Positions 8,855 through 16,848 are shown, counted from the stretch's first letter. The stretch: DNA of 33,262 nucleotides from Methanolinea sp. (GCA_030019395.1 JASEES010000013.1:1-33262), one strand, 5' to 3'. Notes: generated by a model from the sequence alone, not told the origin. Numbers and translations: made by a program.

Positions 8855-8874
8855 ATTTAATATAGTGGCTTTCG
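8855..8874 (-). promoter_or_regulatory. Promoter of the iorAB operon (TATA/BRE-like)
   Basis: On the minus strand a purine-rich CGAAAGCC precedes CTATATTAAAT, fitting a BRE plus TATA box. Transcription would begin near 8833-8838, giving a leader of about 25-30 bases before the iorA ATG. The divergent tRNA-Ile promoter lies about 30 bases away. Confidence 0.55.
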
Positions 8875-8904
8875 TAGTCCCCCGGCAGACAGGAATTCAA
8901 AACC

Positions 8905-8912
8905 TATAAAAG
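8905..8912 (+). promoter_or_regulatory. TATA box of tRNA-Ile
   Basis: TATAAAAG, a near-ideal archaeal TATA box, lies 40 bases before the mature tRNA 5' end, so transcription would start near 8933 and leave a short 5' leader for RNase P. Confidence 0.65.
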
Positions 8913-8944
8913 CCAGCGAGGATTAAGTAGTACGGCAACCCCGG

Positions 8945-9018
8945 GGGCCCGTAGCATAGCCAGGTGGTGCGCCCGGCTGATAACCGGGAGGTCATGTGTT
9001 CGAATCACATCGGGCCCA
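8945..9018 (+). tRNA. tRNA-Ile (anticodon GAT)
   Basis: The acceptor GGGCCCG (8945-8951) pairs with CGGGCCC (9011-9017), with A9018 as discriminator. The anticodon arm CCCGG-CTGATAA-CCGGG gives GAT for AUC/AUU isoleucine codons. The T loop is TTCGAAT. No intron and no encoded CCA. It closely resembles the CAT-anticodon tRNA at 23146-23220. Confidence 0.95.
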
Positions 9019-9060
9019 TTTCCCATCTTCTTATTATCCATCCCGTGTTACATGCATTGT

Positions 9061-9519
9061 ATGAAAAGAGACCTGCTCATCGTCCTTGTGCTCGGACTCT
9101 TCGCCTGCGTCGCACTCTATTTCCTTGTCGATATCTATGCCAGCCTGATTGCAGCAGTCCTCGTGATTGCACTGGCAATGTCCCTCTTCATCATGCAGGA
9201 CAGCGTGATGAAGCCGAACATCTTTGTGTTCATCGAGGAGAATGCAAAGGGAATCAGGGTGCGTAACAGGGGTAATGCAAAGGCACTGTCCGTAAGGGTA
9301 TCTCTAGAACCCCAGGATCTCCACTTCGATCTGCCGGTTCTCGGGGAAGATGAGGCCTCAACGTTTCCCGTTCCTCCCGTGACTGACAAGGTCAAAGTGA
9401 ATGTCAGTTACCGGAACGAGGAGGGTGAAGCCTTCTCAAAGACCTTTTTCCTCAGGCCGGGGGATATCGAGGACGAAGACCTTCTCAAACCCCTCTTTCC
9501 TCTCTTTGGATGGAAATAA
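9061..9519 (+). CDS. Small membrane protein of unknown function
   Basis: I do not recognise a named family. From the ATG at 9061 the protein is 152 aa (an ATG at 9052 would add three). Residues about 4-21 and 25-44 form two hydrophobic helices (LLIVLVLGLFACVALYFLV, then ASLIAAVLVIALAMSLFIM). The remaining 105 residues are a soluble, strand-rich domain with VRVRNRGNAKALSVRVSL-like character (residues about 70-90), reminiscent of extracytoplasmic beta-sandwich folds that shape N-R-G-N-A into a turn. It follows tRNA-Ile by 42 bases. The coding bias is like its neighbours, so I take it as real. Sidedness of the soluble domain is not decided. Confidence 0.7.
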   Translation: MKRDLLIVLVLGLFACVALYFLVDIYASLIAAVLVIALAMSLFIMQDSVMKPNIFVFIEENAKGIRVRNRGNAKALSVRVSLEPQDLHFDLPVLGEDEASTFPVPPVTDKVKVNVSYRNEEGEAFSKTFFLRPGDIEDEDLLKPLFPLFGWK

Positions 9520-9531
9520 CCCTGAACTATC

Positions 9532-10068
9532 CTATTTTCCCTGCGTGATGAACGCGATCGTTTTTTCAAGGGCATCGAGGAGTTCTTTCTGGCCCTGCAG
9601 GTAATCCCTCATCGCCCGGTACAGCATGACCATGATGTCATACCCGTAGAGTTTCAGTGCATCCTGCGCGGAAAGAGGGTTCCGGTAGGAATCGACAACA
9701 ACACCATCGGTGCTGTACATCAGCTCGTAGAAACGGCCGTCTTCTCCGAGGACGCAGAACTGGTCATCCACCTTCTTTCCCGGATCATCGGGCCTGTGCG
9801 GCACCGGGTCGGTCCTCCCGAGGACTATCATCTTCTCCTTGTAAAAAGACGTGTCATACAATTCTCCCTTTGTGTCCTGCTTTCCCCTCTTGAGCATGTT
9901 CAGTCCGATCTTGCCGATGAGGGGGGCAGTCAGTTCACCCATCCGTTCCATCAGGGCACTGTCACGGGACCTGACTTCTTCGCTTAATTCCTCGATCTTC
10001 CCGTTATATTCCTCGATCTTCCCGAGCAATTTCGTGTATCCCTTTTCAATTTCGTCTTTTCCCGACAT
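9532..10068 (-). CDS. Hypothetical protein with N-terminal coiled coil
   Basis: Family not recognised. The start at ATG 10068 is supported by a GGGGGAG just upstream; a longer reading frame to 10317 overlaps the mtaB-like gene and lacks support. The 178-aa protein has a charged heptad-like region at about 5-45 (KLLGKIEEYNGKIEELSEEV), then a globular part (FYKEKMIVLGRTDP, QFCVLGEDGRFYELMYS) and a C-terminal helix ending in ALEKTIAFITQGK. No membrane segment, catalytic motif or metal site is evident. It is convergent with the preceding membrane protein (12-base gap), and the 157-base gap upstream holds a TATA-like box (10168-10175). Confidence 0.68.
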   Translation of the reverse strand: MSGKDEIEKGYTKLLGKIEEYNGKIEELSEEVRSRDSALMERMGELTAPLIGKIGLNMLKRGKQDTKGELYDTSFYKEKMIVLGRTDPVPHRPDDPGKKVDDQFCVLGEDGRFYELMYSTDGVVVDSYRNPLSAQDALKLYGYDIMVMLYRAMRDYLQGQKELLDALEKTIAFITQGK

Positions 10069-10167
10069 GTCTCCCCCTTCCCCGCACGCTGCAGGGGTTC
10101 TTCCGGGGTGTTCACAGAAGGGATCGGCATCACCGGCAATAATGCTTCCTTTTGCCCCCTCCGGAGG

Positions 10168-10175
10168 ATAATAAA
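10168..10175 (-). promoter_or_regulatory. TATA-like box ahead of the coiled-coil gene
   Basis: Minus-strand TTTATTAT preceded by an A/G-rich CGAAATGTGG, in the gap between the methylthiotransferase stop and the next gene. It would give a leader of about 75 bases. Confidence 0.35.
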
Positions 10176-10225
10176 CCACATTTCGCGATATGGTAACACG
10201 GGGCTTCCGGGCGTGGTTCCCGCAA

Positions 10226-11458
10226 TCAAACCGGTTCACCGGTGAAATAGTAAGTGCGATCCTCCAGGATTCGGACGGAAAGGACAGAACCGGGTTCATG
10301 GCTTCCCTGCAGAACAACAGCGCGGTACTCCCGTGTCCGCCCGAGCGAGGTTCCGGGCCGGACGTGCTCCGTGATCATGACAGGGAGGACCCGGCCTTTC
10401 CACCTGGCATTCTTTTGCCGCGCAATCTCCTCGGCACAAACGCGGAGTGTCCGTGACCTCTCCTTCTTGATGCGATCAGGCATGTCCTTCTCGTGCCAGG
10501 CACGCGTGCCGGGACGCGGGGAATACCGCGTGACAATGACGCGGTCGGGCCTGATTCGTTGCAGGAGTGCCAGAGTCTCGGAAAAATCGTCCCCTGTTTC
10601 GCCCGGATACCCGCAGATGATATCGGTTGTCAGCGAGAGGGCAGGGACTTCCCTTTCGAACCGCTCCACGATGGAAACGACCTGTTCCTGTGTGTATCCC
10701 CTTCGCATCCTCGAAAGGACTTTTTCTGCCCCTGACTGGATGGGGAGGTGGAGCGCTGCAAATATCTTCGGGAGCCGGAAGGCTTCTGCGACCTCATCCA
10801 TGACGGGAAAAAGTGTTGCAGGGTTCATCATCCCCGCACGTATCATGAACCGGCCGCACAGGGCGTCGAGGGAACGGAGGAGATCAGCCGGAGACTGTCC
10901 CGTATCCCTCCCCCATGCACTCAGGTCCTGCCCGGTGAGTCTCAGCTCCACTGCACCGGCGGCAACGAGGCGGGCTGCCTCCTGCGTGACATCTTCAAGG
11001 CTCCTGCTGACCAGCTTTCCGCGTGCCAGGTGCGTGACGCAATAGGAGCATGACCCAAGGCAGCCCCTGCATGCCTGGACGACCCCTACGGATCCCTGCG
11101 GAACAGTCTTCAGCTCGGCGTAAGCTGCATGGATGTCGTCGGGGTGGATGATCACAGGGTCACACACGTTCCTGATTGCATCCGCCTGGACAAGCGGCAT
11201 GCAGCCCGTGACATAGAGGGGGCGTCCGGCATGCTGGCGGAGTTCGTGAAGAATTTTCCGTTCTGTCTTCCCGACGACAATACAGGTATTGATTACAATG
11301 GCATCAGCGAGTAAGGGGTCGGAGACGAGGATACATCCCCTGGCCTTGAGGATCTCGGCGAGTTTCCAGCTGTCACCCTCGTTGTAGGTGCACCCATATG
11401 TGCGCATGTAGACCCTGGTTCCCGGAAGCGGAAAATGCAGCCCGGATCCCGGACGCAT
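10226..11458 (-). CDS. tRNA-t6A37 methylthiotransferase (MtaB/CDKAL1-like radical SAM enzyme)
   Basis: Adds a methylthio group to t6A37 of ANN-decoding tRNAs. The protein has the three-domain layout of the family. An N-terminal UPF0004 domain carries cysteines in YGC, NTC and TGC for one cluster. The radical-SAM domain has CLGSCSYC for the SAM cluster. A C-terminal TRAM-like RNA-binding domain ends in LSVRILEDRTYYFTGEPV. The opening RVYMRTYGCTYNEGDSWKL resembles archaeal/eukaryotic e-MtaB and not MiaB. The start is uncertain: ATG 11458 (410 aa) has a G-run three bases upstream; ATG 11494 and 11554 are also in frame but extend beyond the family core. Divergent from nadX. Confidence 0.9.
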   Translation of the reverse strand: MRPGSGLHFPLPGTRVYMRTYGCTYNEGDSWKLAEILKARGCILVSDPLLADAIVINTCIVVGKTERKILHELRQHAGRPLYVTGCMPLVQADAIRNVCDPVIIHPDDIHAAYAELKTVPQGSVGVVQACRGCLGSCSYCVTHLARGKLVSRSLEDVTQEAARLVAAGAVELRLTGQDLSAWGRDTGQSPADLLRSLDALCGRFMIRAGMMNPATLFPVMDEVAEAFRLPKIFAALHLPIQSGAEKVLSRMRRGYTQEQVVSIVERFEREVPALSLTTDIICGYPGETGDDFSETLALLQRIRPDRVIVTRYSPRPGTRAWHEKDMPDRIKKERSRTLRVCAEEIARQKNARWKGRVLPVMITEHVRPGTSLGRTREYRAVVLQGSHEPGSVLSVRILEDRTYYFTGEPV

Positions 11459-11667
11459 GGTCCCCCCGTCGTCTCCTTGATTGTCGCGTTCCATACCTGG
11501 TAAGTACCCTTCTTCCCGACTTCCTGAAGGTTTTTTGCTGCGGGTGTCAACCATTGCTGCTTTCGTTTCCCTGCAGGGCAGGCGCGTATGTCAAACCCGC
11601 ATCTTTTTGGAAATCTCTTCTCCGTGGAGGAAAATGCTTAACCCGAAGAATTCATTATGTCTGTACA

Positions 11668-12426
11668 ATGATCCGGATCGGGCTTCTGGGCTGCGGGAAT
11701 ATTGGTCATATCATCGCGAAAAACCGGGAAAATTGTCAGATTCTGGCCCTGTATGACCAGGTGTTTCCAAGGGCGCAGGAGCTCGCTGACATTTCAGGGG
11801 GAACGGCGTACAGCGATTTTGATTCGTTCATCAGCGCTGACTTCGACTATGTGGTCGAGGCTGCATCGGTACGGGCTGCACGACAGTACGGGCAGCGCGT
11901 CCTTGCAGAGGGAAAACATCTCATCCTCCTCTCGGTAGGGGCACTTGCAGACCCCGTTTTCCTCTCCGGCCTCATTGCAACAGCCCGGCAGAGCGGACGC
12001 AGGATCTTTATCCCGAGCGGCGCCGTGACGGGTCTTGACAACCTCAAGGTGGGCCAGATCTCCCCTGTCCGGCGTCTTCTCCTGCGGACGACAAAGAGTC
12101 CCGAATCCCTTGGAATTCAGGCCACGGACCGGCAGCTGGTTTTCCGGGGGAAGGCCCACGAATGCATCAAGGAGTTCCCCCGCAACGTGAACGTCTCCGT
12201 TGCACTCAGCCTTGCCGCGGGACGGGACGCGGATGTCGAACTCTACGCTGACCCCTCCGTGACGCGGAATATCCACGAGATCGAGGCAGAAGGAGACTTC
12301 GGAGAGATCTACATCAGGGTGAGCAACGTCCCGAGCCCGGACAACCCTGCGACCAGTTACCTTGCCGCGCTCTCGATCCTCACCCTGCTGCGGAACCTCG
12401 ACAGCCCCCTGGTGGTCGGAACATGA
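11668..12426 (+). CDS. nadX: L-aspartate dehydrogenase
   Basis: Oxidises L-aspartate to iminoaspartate with NAD(P), replacing the oxygen-dependent NadB of aerobes. The 252-aa product starts MIRIGLLGCGNIGHIIA, a Rossmann GxGxxG opening, and has the family signatures FIPSGAVTGLDNL, KEFPRNVNVSVALSLA and the histidine/aspartate region VTRNIHEIEAEG. The reading frame stays open to 11398, but only the ATG at 11668 gives a proper Rossmann start; ATGCTTAACC at 11634-11643 could be a TATA element giving a nearly leaderless mRNA. Its stop overlaps nadA in an ATGA. First step of a three-gene NAD operon. Confidence 0.94.
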   Translation: MIRIGLLGCGNIGHIIAKNRENCQILALYDQVFPRAQELADISGGTAYSDFDSFISADFDYVVEAASVRAARQYGQRVLAEGKHLILLSVGALADPVFLSGLIATARQSGRRIFIPSGAVTGLDNLKVGQISPVRRLLLRTTKSPESLGIQATDRQLVFRGKAHECIKEFPRNVNVSVALSLAAGRDADVELYADPSVTRNIHEIEAEGDFGEIYIRVSNVPSPDNPATSYLAALSILTLLRNLDSPLVVGT

Positions 12427-13328
12427 CGATCGAAGAGAGGATACGCGCTTTAAAAGAAGAGAAAAATGCTCTCGTTCTTGCCCATAACTACCAGAGACCC
12501 GGGATCCAGGACCTTGCAGATTTCGTGGGTGACAGCCTCGAACTCGCGCGGATGGCCGAGGGGACAAAAAAGCCCGTTATCGTTTTTTGCGGGGTCCTCT
12601 TCATGGCCGAGACAGCAAAGATCCTTAACCCCGAACGGAAAGTTCTCATCCCCGTCAGGGATGCAAAGTGCCCGCTTGCCGACCAGCTGACCCCTGCGAT
12701 GCTTGCGCGGGCAAGGGCCGAGCACCCCGGTGCAGCAGTCGTCCTCTACATCAACAGTACGGCGGAATGCAAGGCACTTGCTGACATCGTCTGCACCTCT
12801 GCAAATGCTGTCGATGTCGTCAGGTCCCTTGATGCAACCGAGGTCATCGTTGCCCCCGATGCAAACCTTGCTGCCTATGTCCAGTCCCGGGTGCCGGAAA
12901 AGAGGGTCATTGCAATCCCCCCGGCAGGCCACTGCTACGTTCACCAGTGCTTCTCGACACAGGACGTCGTTTCTGCACGGGATCGGGGGGATACGGTTAT
13001 CTGCCACCCCGAATGCCGCCCGGAGATCCAGGAAATGGCGGACCTCGTCGCTTCGACGGGAGGAATGGTACGGGCGCTCCGGGGGCAGCAACCCGGCAGG
13101 AGGTGGACAATCCTGACGGAAAGGGAGATGGCTTACAGGTTAAGGACGCTCTACCCTGACCAGGAGGTGCACGTAAGAGACGATGCTGTCTGCAGGGACA
13201 TGAAGAAGATTACAACAAGGGACCTTCTCCTGTCGCTCGAGCGGGAGCAGTACGAAGTCATCCTTCCCCAAGAGACCATGGAGAAGGCCCGGCGTGCAAT
13301 ACGGAGAATGCTGGAGGCAGGGCAGTGA
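12423..13328 (+). CDS. nadA: Quinolinate synthase
   Basis: Condenses iminoaspartate with dihydroxyacetone phosphate to quinolinate using a [4Fe-4S] cluster. The 301-aa protein has the expected NadA pattern: LAHNYQRPGIQDLADFVGDSLELAR, then three separated cysteine motifs (VIVFCGVLFMAETAKIL, IVCTSANA, ICHPECRPEIQ) and the Pro-Pro-Ala-Gly-His-Cys-Tyr-Val-His loop. Length is typical of the short archaeal form. It overlaps nadX by four bases upstream and nadC by four downstream (GTGA), so iminoaspartate, which is unstable, is made and used by co-translated enzymes. Confidence 0.96.
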   Translation: MTIEERIRALKEEKNALVLAHNYQRPGIQDLADFVGDSLELARMAEGTKKPVIVFCGVLFMAETAKILNPERKVLIPVRDAKCPLADQLTPAMLARARAEHPGAAVVLYINSTAECKALADIVCTSANAVDVVRSLDATEVIVAPDANLAAYVQSRVPEKRVIAIPPAGHCYVHQCFSTQDVVSARDRGDTVICHPECRPEIQEMADLVASTGGMVRALRGQQPGRRWTILTEREMAYRLRTLYPDQEVHVRDDAVCRDMKKITTRDLLLSLEREQYEVILPQETMEKARRAIRRMLEAGQ

Positions 13329-14176
13329 GGGGGCCGTTCCATCTCCCAAGGGAAATGCTCCTCTCATTCCTCGCAGAAGACGCCCCCGCAGGAGATATCA
13401 CGTCAGGATCTGTCCTCTCAGGAGAGCGGTGCAGGGGTCGGATCGTAGCGAGGGAAGGCGGCGTCATTGCCGGGCTGGAGGAGGCGGAGGCCCTTTTTTT
13501 GTTCTGTGACGTTATCTTTCGACCCCTCGTTCGTGACGGGGATCGGGTCGGGCCGGACAGCGTGCTTGCAGAAGTGGAAGGACTGGCCGAAGCCGTTCTT
13601 CTGGTCGAGAGAACGGCACTCAACATCATGGGACGGATGAGCGGCATTGCAACGATGACACGGAGTCTCCAGGACGTGCTCGACCAGAAGCTTCCCGGGG
13701 CACGCATCGCATCGACCCGCAAGACATGTCCCGGCCTTCGTGTGCTCGACAAGAAGGCCGTCATTCTCGGGGGTGGTGACCCTCACCGCCTGACACTATC
13801 GGACGGTATCCTGATCAAGGACAACCACCTGGCCATCGTCCCCCTCGAGACGGCAATTGAACGGGCAAGGGCCCATTCCTGCTACCGGAAGATAGAAGTC
13901 GAGGTCGAGAGCCCGGAGGTGGCACTTCGTGCGGCACGGGCGGGTGCCGATATACTCCTCCTCGACAACATGGAGCCCCCGGTTGTCAGGGAGACTCTCC
14001 GGGTGCTCATGGATTCCCAACTCCCGCGGCTTCCCCTCATCGAAGTTTCCGGGAGAATAAATGAAGATAATATCGCCGATTATGCAATCCGGGGAGTCTC
14101 CGTCATCAGCATCGGGGCACTCACCCACAGCTCGAAGAGCCTCGATATCGGGCTGGATCTGGACGCTATAGTGTAA
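13325..14176 (+). CDS. nadC: Nicotinate-nucleotide pyrophosphorylase (quinolinate phosphoribosyltransferase)
   Basis: Converts quinolinate and PRPP to nicotinate mononucleotide, ending the pathway begun by nadX and nadA. The 283-aa product shows EDAPAGDITS near the start, ERTALNIMGRMSGIAT, ASTRKTCPGLRVLDKKAV, GGGDPHRLTLSDGILIKDNH, EVEVESPEVALRA and ILLDNMEP, all hallmark NadC segments including the phosphate- and quinolinate-binding Arg/Lys/His residues. The start is GTG at 13325 within the nadA stop. The following 163-base gap ends the operon. Confidence 0.96.
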   Translation: MRGPFHLPREMLLSFLAEDAPAGDITSGSVLSGERCRGRIVAREGGVIAGLEEAEALFLFCDVIFRPLVRDGDRVGPDSVLAEVEGLAEAVLLVERTALNIMGRMSGIATMTRSLQDVLDQKLPGARIASTRKTCPGLRVLDKKAVILGGGDPHRLTLSDGILIKDNHLAIVPLETAIERARAHSCYRKIEVEVESPEVALRAARAGADILLLDNMEPPVVRETLRVLMDSQLPRLPLIEVSGRINEDNIADYAIRGVSVISIGALTHSSKSLDIGLDLDAIV

Positions 14177-14290
14177 ATCACAACCCGGTAGTGACGGGAA
14201 CCGGATCAATTCTCTCCTGGAAAGTGCTTTTTCACCCTGTACACCCGGATATCCGCCGGGCAGTGATTGAGGGGGCATTTTCCCTTCCAC

Positions 14291-14299
14291 AACACTTAT
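14291..14299 (+). promoter_or_regulatory. TATA-like box for the HEAT-repeat gene
   Basis: The element ACTTATAAT sits directly before an in-frame ATG at 14301. A TATA box here would start transcription about 25 bases downstream, near 14320, which argues for translation starting at the ATG at 14340. Confidence 0.4.
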
Positions 14300-14339
14300 A
14301 ATGACCAGTCGCAAATGCCTGCCCTTGGGGACAATCTGG

Positions 14340-14885
14340 ATGCCCGATACGCAAGTGCCGGACCGCGTGAAAATTGAGGCCGAGGAGGCTATGCGAAGGA
14401 AACGGGTCAGGGGGCTCGTTGGTCTTCTCAAAAGCCCTTACCTGGACGATCGGTGGAAAGCCGCCGAGAAACTTGGGGTCATCGGGGATGGTTCTGCCGT
14501 TCCCGCACTGATTGAAGCTCTTTCCGATCCTTTCGTAGAGGTCTCGTGGATAGCTGCCAAGTCCCTGGGGGAGATCGGTGACGGGAGGGCGTTTGAACCA
14601 CTCATCCAGGCATTGCGTTCCCCGGAGAAATGGCTGCGCATAGGTGCCGCGATAGGGCTCGGTCGCCTTGGAGACAGGCGTGCTGTTCCTGCCCTGATCG
14701 AGGCTCTCAAAGATGAAAAGGCACTGGTCCGGAAACATGCCGCCTGGGCCCTCGGTGTGCTCGGCGATCCCTCAGCTGCTGAGCCACTCAGGGCACTGGT
14801 AAACGACCCTGACCGGAGAGTGAGGGAGGAAGTATTGCTTGCTTTAAAAAAGCTCTCGCCTCCCGGCGAGGGTAATTCTCCCTGA
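14340..14885 (+). CDS. HEAT-repeat (PBS-lyase type) protein
   Basis: A 181-aa all-helical repeat protein. About four HEAT units of roughly 31 residues can be read by eye, each built on a pattern like DDRWKAAEKLGVIGDGSAVPALIEAL, with later copies at VSWIAAKSLGEIGDG, RIGAAIGLGRLGDRRAVPALIEAL and RKHAAWALGVLGDPSA. Such repeats make protein-binding scaffolds and, in phycobilin lyases, bind cofactors; no catalytic residue is visible, so binding is the inferred role. ATG 14340 is preferred over 14301 because it has GGGGAC upstream and the TATA-like box lies at 14291. No partner is evident from position. Confidence 0.85.
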   Translation: MPDTQVPDRVKIEAEEAMRRKRVRGLVGLLKSPYLDDRWKAAEKLGVIGDGSAVPALIEALSDPFVEVSWIAAKSLGEIGDGRAFEPLIQALRSPEKWLRIGAAIGLGRLGDRRAVPALIEALKDEKALVRKHAAWALGVLGDPSAAEPLRALVNDPDRRVREEVLLALKKLSPPGEGNSP

Positions 14886-14951
14886 TCGGTATCACGTCAC
14901 ATTTTCTTCGACAGGGAATCATTTTCCTGTCGTTAATCCATTTTCCTGATC

Positions 14952-15461
14952 ATGGTTGAGATCACGGTCATGGTGCTTGCTTTCGCGCTGGTTACTGCAA
15001 TTCTGGCGCTTCTCATTCTGCTCCTTGCATATTTTCGCGCGCGGGAAAGGATTGACGAGAGGGCTCACACCCTCTTCGAGGAATGGCGATCCGTCTCTCT
15101 CGAGCGGGAGGCCAGGGAACGCGCTGAACTGCTCTGCCGCGAGTGGGTTGCCGCGCAGGAAACCCGGATAAGGCGGGACGCAGTCGAGAGGAGCGAAGCC
15201 GTGGTCAGGGGCAGGGTCACCGAGCACCTTATCCCCTTCTTTCCCAGCTTTCCCTATAATCCCAGGGATGCCCGGTTCCTCGGCTCGCCGGTTGACTTCG
15301 TGGTCTTTTCGGGTCTTTCTGCCGGCAGCCTCGACGAGATCGTCTTTGTCGAAGTCAAGAGTGGCAGGTCGGCATCGCTCTCGTCCCGGGAGCGTATGGT
15401 CCGCGCCTGCGTGGAGGAGGGGAAGGTAAGATACCATATCATGAAAACGGGAGGTGCCTGA
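14952..15461 (+). CDS. Membrane-anchored Holliday-junction-resolvase-like endonuclease
   Basis: The 169-aa protein starts with one hydrophobic helix (about 5-27), then a long charged helical stretch (28-90), then a compact PD-(D/E)XK-like core. The core reads: E91, SPVDFVVF with D115, and IVFVEVKSG with E134 and K136. This layout matches the family described as endonuclease related to archaeal Holliday junction resolvase. Function in vivo is not known; the membrane helix suggests DNA acted on at or near the membrane, which is an inference. It is convergent with the following minus-strand gene, with a 14-base gap. Confidence 0.82.
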   Translation: MVEITVMVLAFALVTAILALLILLLAYFRARERIDERAHTLFEEWRSVSLEREARERAELLCREWVAAQETRIRRDAVERSEAVVRGRVTEHLIPFFPSFPYNPRDARFLGSPVDFVVFSGLSAGSLDEIVFVEVKSGRSASLSSRERMVRACVEEGKVRYHIMKTGGA

Positions 15462-15475
15462 TATCCCGAAAAAAA

Positions 15476-16072
15476 TCAGGTGCCGGGGGATTTGCCATCC
15501 GGTCCCAAAATACCCGGGGGTTTGTCCATATCGATCACGTCATCGACATAAGTTGTCAGCTGGGTCAGGAGGAGGGGGTCAATCCCCTTCTCCACTGCAA
15601 GGAAAATCCCCGGAACATCGAGGAGTCGCAGCTTGCTCGTGACGAAATGGATGAACTTTGAAATGTGAATTGACGGCAGATAAATGAGCATGGTGCTGAT
15701 CGAATCGAACAGGAGACACGTTTTCTCTCCGGATGCCGGGTTGAGAACCTCTGTAATGGCGATACCGAGATCCGTCAGGTTCGATGGGCTGTTGACAAAC
15801 TTGGTATCGGTCTCTCCTTCCGGGATACGCCCGATGGCATACTTTGTGATGGCATCGATGAATGTGACTTTCCCCATGTCGATCCCCTCGGCTGCGTAAT
15901 GCTTCTTCAGAATTGCCGAGGGCTGGTTGGTTGTGATGACGACCACCCTGTACCCCCTGCCGATGAGGGTCTTTATAACGCGAATGTTGTTCTGCCTGAG
16001 CCTTTCGGCTGATGAAAGTACCAGGAAGAGCTTTTCCTGGCCGAGACGCCCAATATCAAATTGCGTCTCCAT
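15476..16072 (-). CDS. KaiC/RAD55-like protein lacking a Walker A motif
   Basis: The 198-aa protein resembles the RecA-fold core of KaiC/RAD55-type archaeal proteins: an opening strand LFLVLSS (15-21), RGYRVVVITTNQP (39-51) where KaiC has its second strand, TFIDAIT, and a Walker-B-like TCLLFDSIS (118-126). Where the phosphate loop should be it reads SAERLRQNN (21-29), with no GxxxxGK[TS], so ATP hydrolysis is unlikely. It may bind a partner or a ligand instead. The start ATG 16072 has GAGG four bases upstream, and lies six bases after the stop of the membrane gene before it, so the two form an operon. Confidence 0.65.
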   Translation of the reverse strand: METQFDIGRLGQEKLFLVLSSAERLRQNNIRVIKTLIGRGYRVVVITTNQPSAILKKHYAAEGIDMGKVTFIDAITKYAIGRIPEGETDTKFVNSPSNLTDLGIAITEVLNPASGEKTCLLFDSISTMLIYLPSIHISKFIHFVTSKLRLLDVPGIFLAVEKGIDPLLLTQLTTYVDDVIDMDKPPGILGPDGKSPGT

Positions 16073-16078
16073 CTTCCC

Positions 16079-16708
16079 TCACCGTGTCAGGAACTCGCGG
16101 AACGCTTCGGGGATTTCGTCGCGTTCCTCGACGATTTCCCGGTTAAGCTCCCGGAAATTCCCGATGATCTGTTCCAGGTGGGTGATCTGGACCGAAAGCA
16201 TCATCTTCAGCTCCTCAATGTCAGGTCCCTGGTCAAGCTGGACGCGCATCGATGTCAGGTTGTCCCGGAGCATTTCGAGGGGGTTCTTCATCCTGAGGGC
16301 CGCTTCGGAGATGTATCCGACGAGTGCATAGTGCTTCTTCTCAATTTCCTCCTTCTGTTCCTGCAGCATTCTCCTTGCGCGGTCCCTTTCGTCCGATATG
16401 GTTGCAACGATCCATGTAATGACGAGGAACATGGCAGCGCGGAGGATGGTTGCCCATGTCAGGTCTCCCACGAAAAGACTCGTCGCGAGCGTTGCACAGA
16501 CAAGTCCTCCTGCGATGAAGAGGGCTTTATGGTGATACCAGAGTGCTGACAGGACGAGGAGGATGTAAAAAATGTGCGTGTATCCGACAGCCGTCCTCAA
16601 AGTGAGGTGGACAACGACCTCAAGCCCGATACAAACGAGACCAAGGACTGCGAGGATCCAAATCCTGTGCCCGCCTTCCCCGGTGAATTTTCTCTGCTCC
16701 TGCTCCAT
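16079..16708 (-). CDS. Membrane protein with histidine-kinase-like helical domain, no phosphoacceptor His
   Basis: From ATG 16708 (209 aa; GGGGGA five bases upstream; a longer frame to 16765 is less likely) there are four membrane helices at about 16-35, 43-59, 62-81 and 85-104. A coiled coil follows (105-125), then a helical hairpin (126-190) reading YISEAALRMKNPLEMLRDNL. This aligns by eye with the dimerisation helix of sensor kinases, where SHELRTPL would be expected, but the histidine is missing. No ATP-binding kinase domain follows; the protein ends soon after. It looks like a sensor without catalysis, co-transcribed with the Walker-A-less KaiC-like gene. Confidence 0.65.
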   Translation of the reverse strand: MEQEQRKFTGEGGHRIWILAVLGLVCIGLEVVVHLTLRTAVGYTHIFYILLVLSALWYHHKALFIAGGLVCATLATSLFVGDLTWATILRAAMFLVITWIVATISDERDRARRMLQEQKEEIEKKHYALVGYISEAALRMKNPLEMLRDNLTSMRVQLDQGPDIEELKMMLSVQITHLEQIIGNFRELNREIVEERDEIPEAFREFLTR

Positions 16709-16761
16709 ACTTTCCCCCTTCATTATCCTAAAAAATCTCCCACTCTCTTTATCTCCCCGCG

Positions 16762-16776
16762 GCAATATTAAAATTG
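16762..16776 (-). promoter_or_regulatory. TATA-like box of the kinase-like/KaiC-like gene pair
   Basis: Minus-strand CCAATTTTAATATTG lies about 60 bases ahead of ATG 16708. Transcription starting near 16738-16742 would exclude the upstream in-frame codon at 16765, supporting the shorter protein. Confidence 0.45.
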
Positions 16777-16848
16777 GTCAGAAGGAACGGGTCGTATCAG
16801 CTTTTTTCATTTTTGTTCATGTCTCCTGGAGAAATACAATTGGTATTC

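Noticed and set aside
11398-11667. 90-codon N-terminal extension of nadX
   Set aside because: It lies before a clean Rossmann start at 11668, overlaps the divergent methylthiotransferase start, and has no family support.
16797-16828. Tiny frame MNKNEKS with AGGAGAC before it, minus strand
   Set aside because: Only seven codons, no conservation evidence, lies in a plain intergenic gap; a leader peptide is possible but unsupported.
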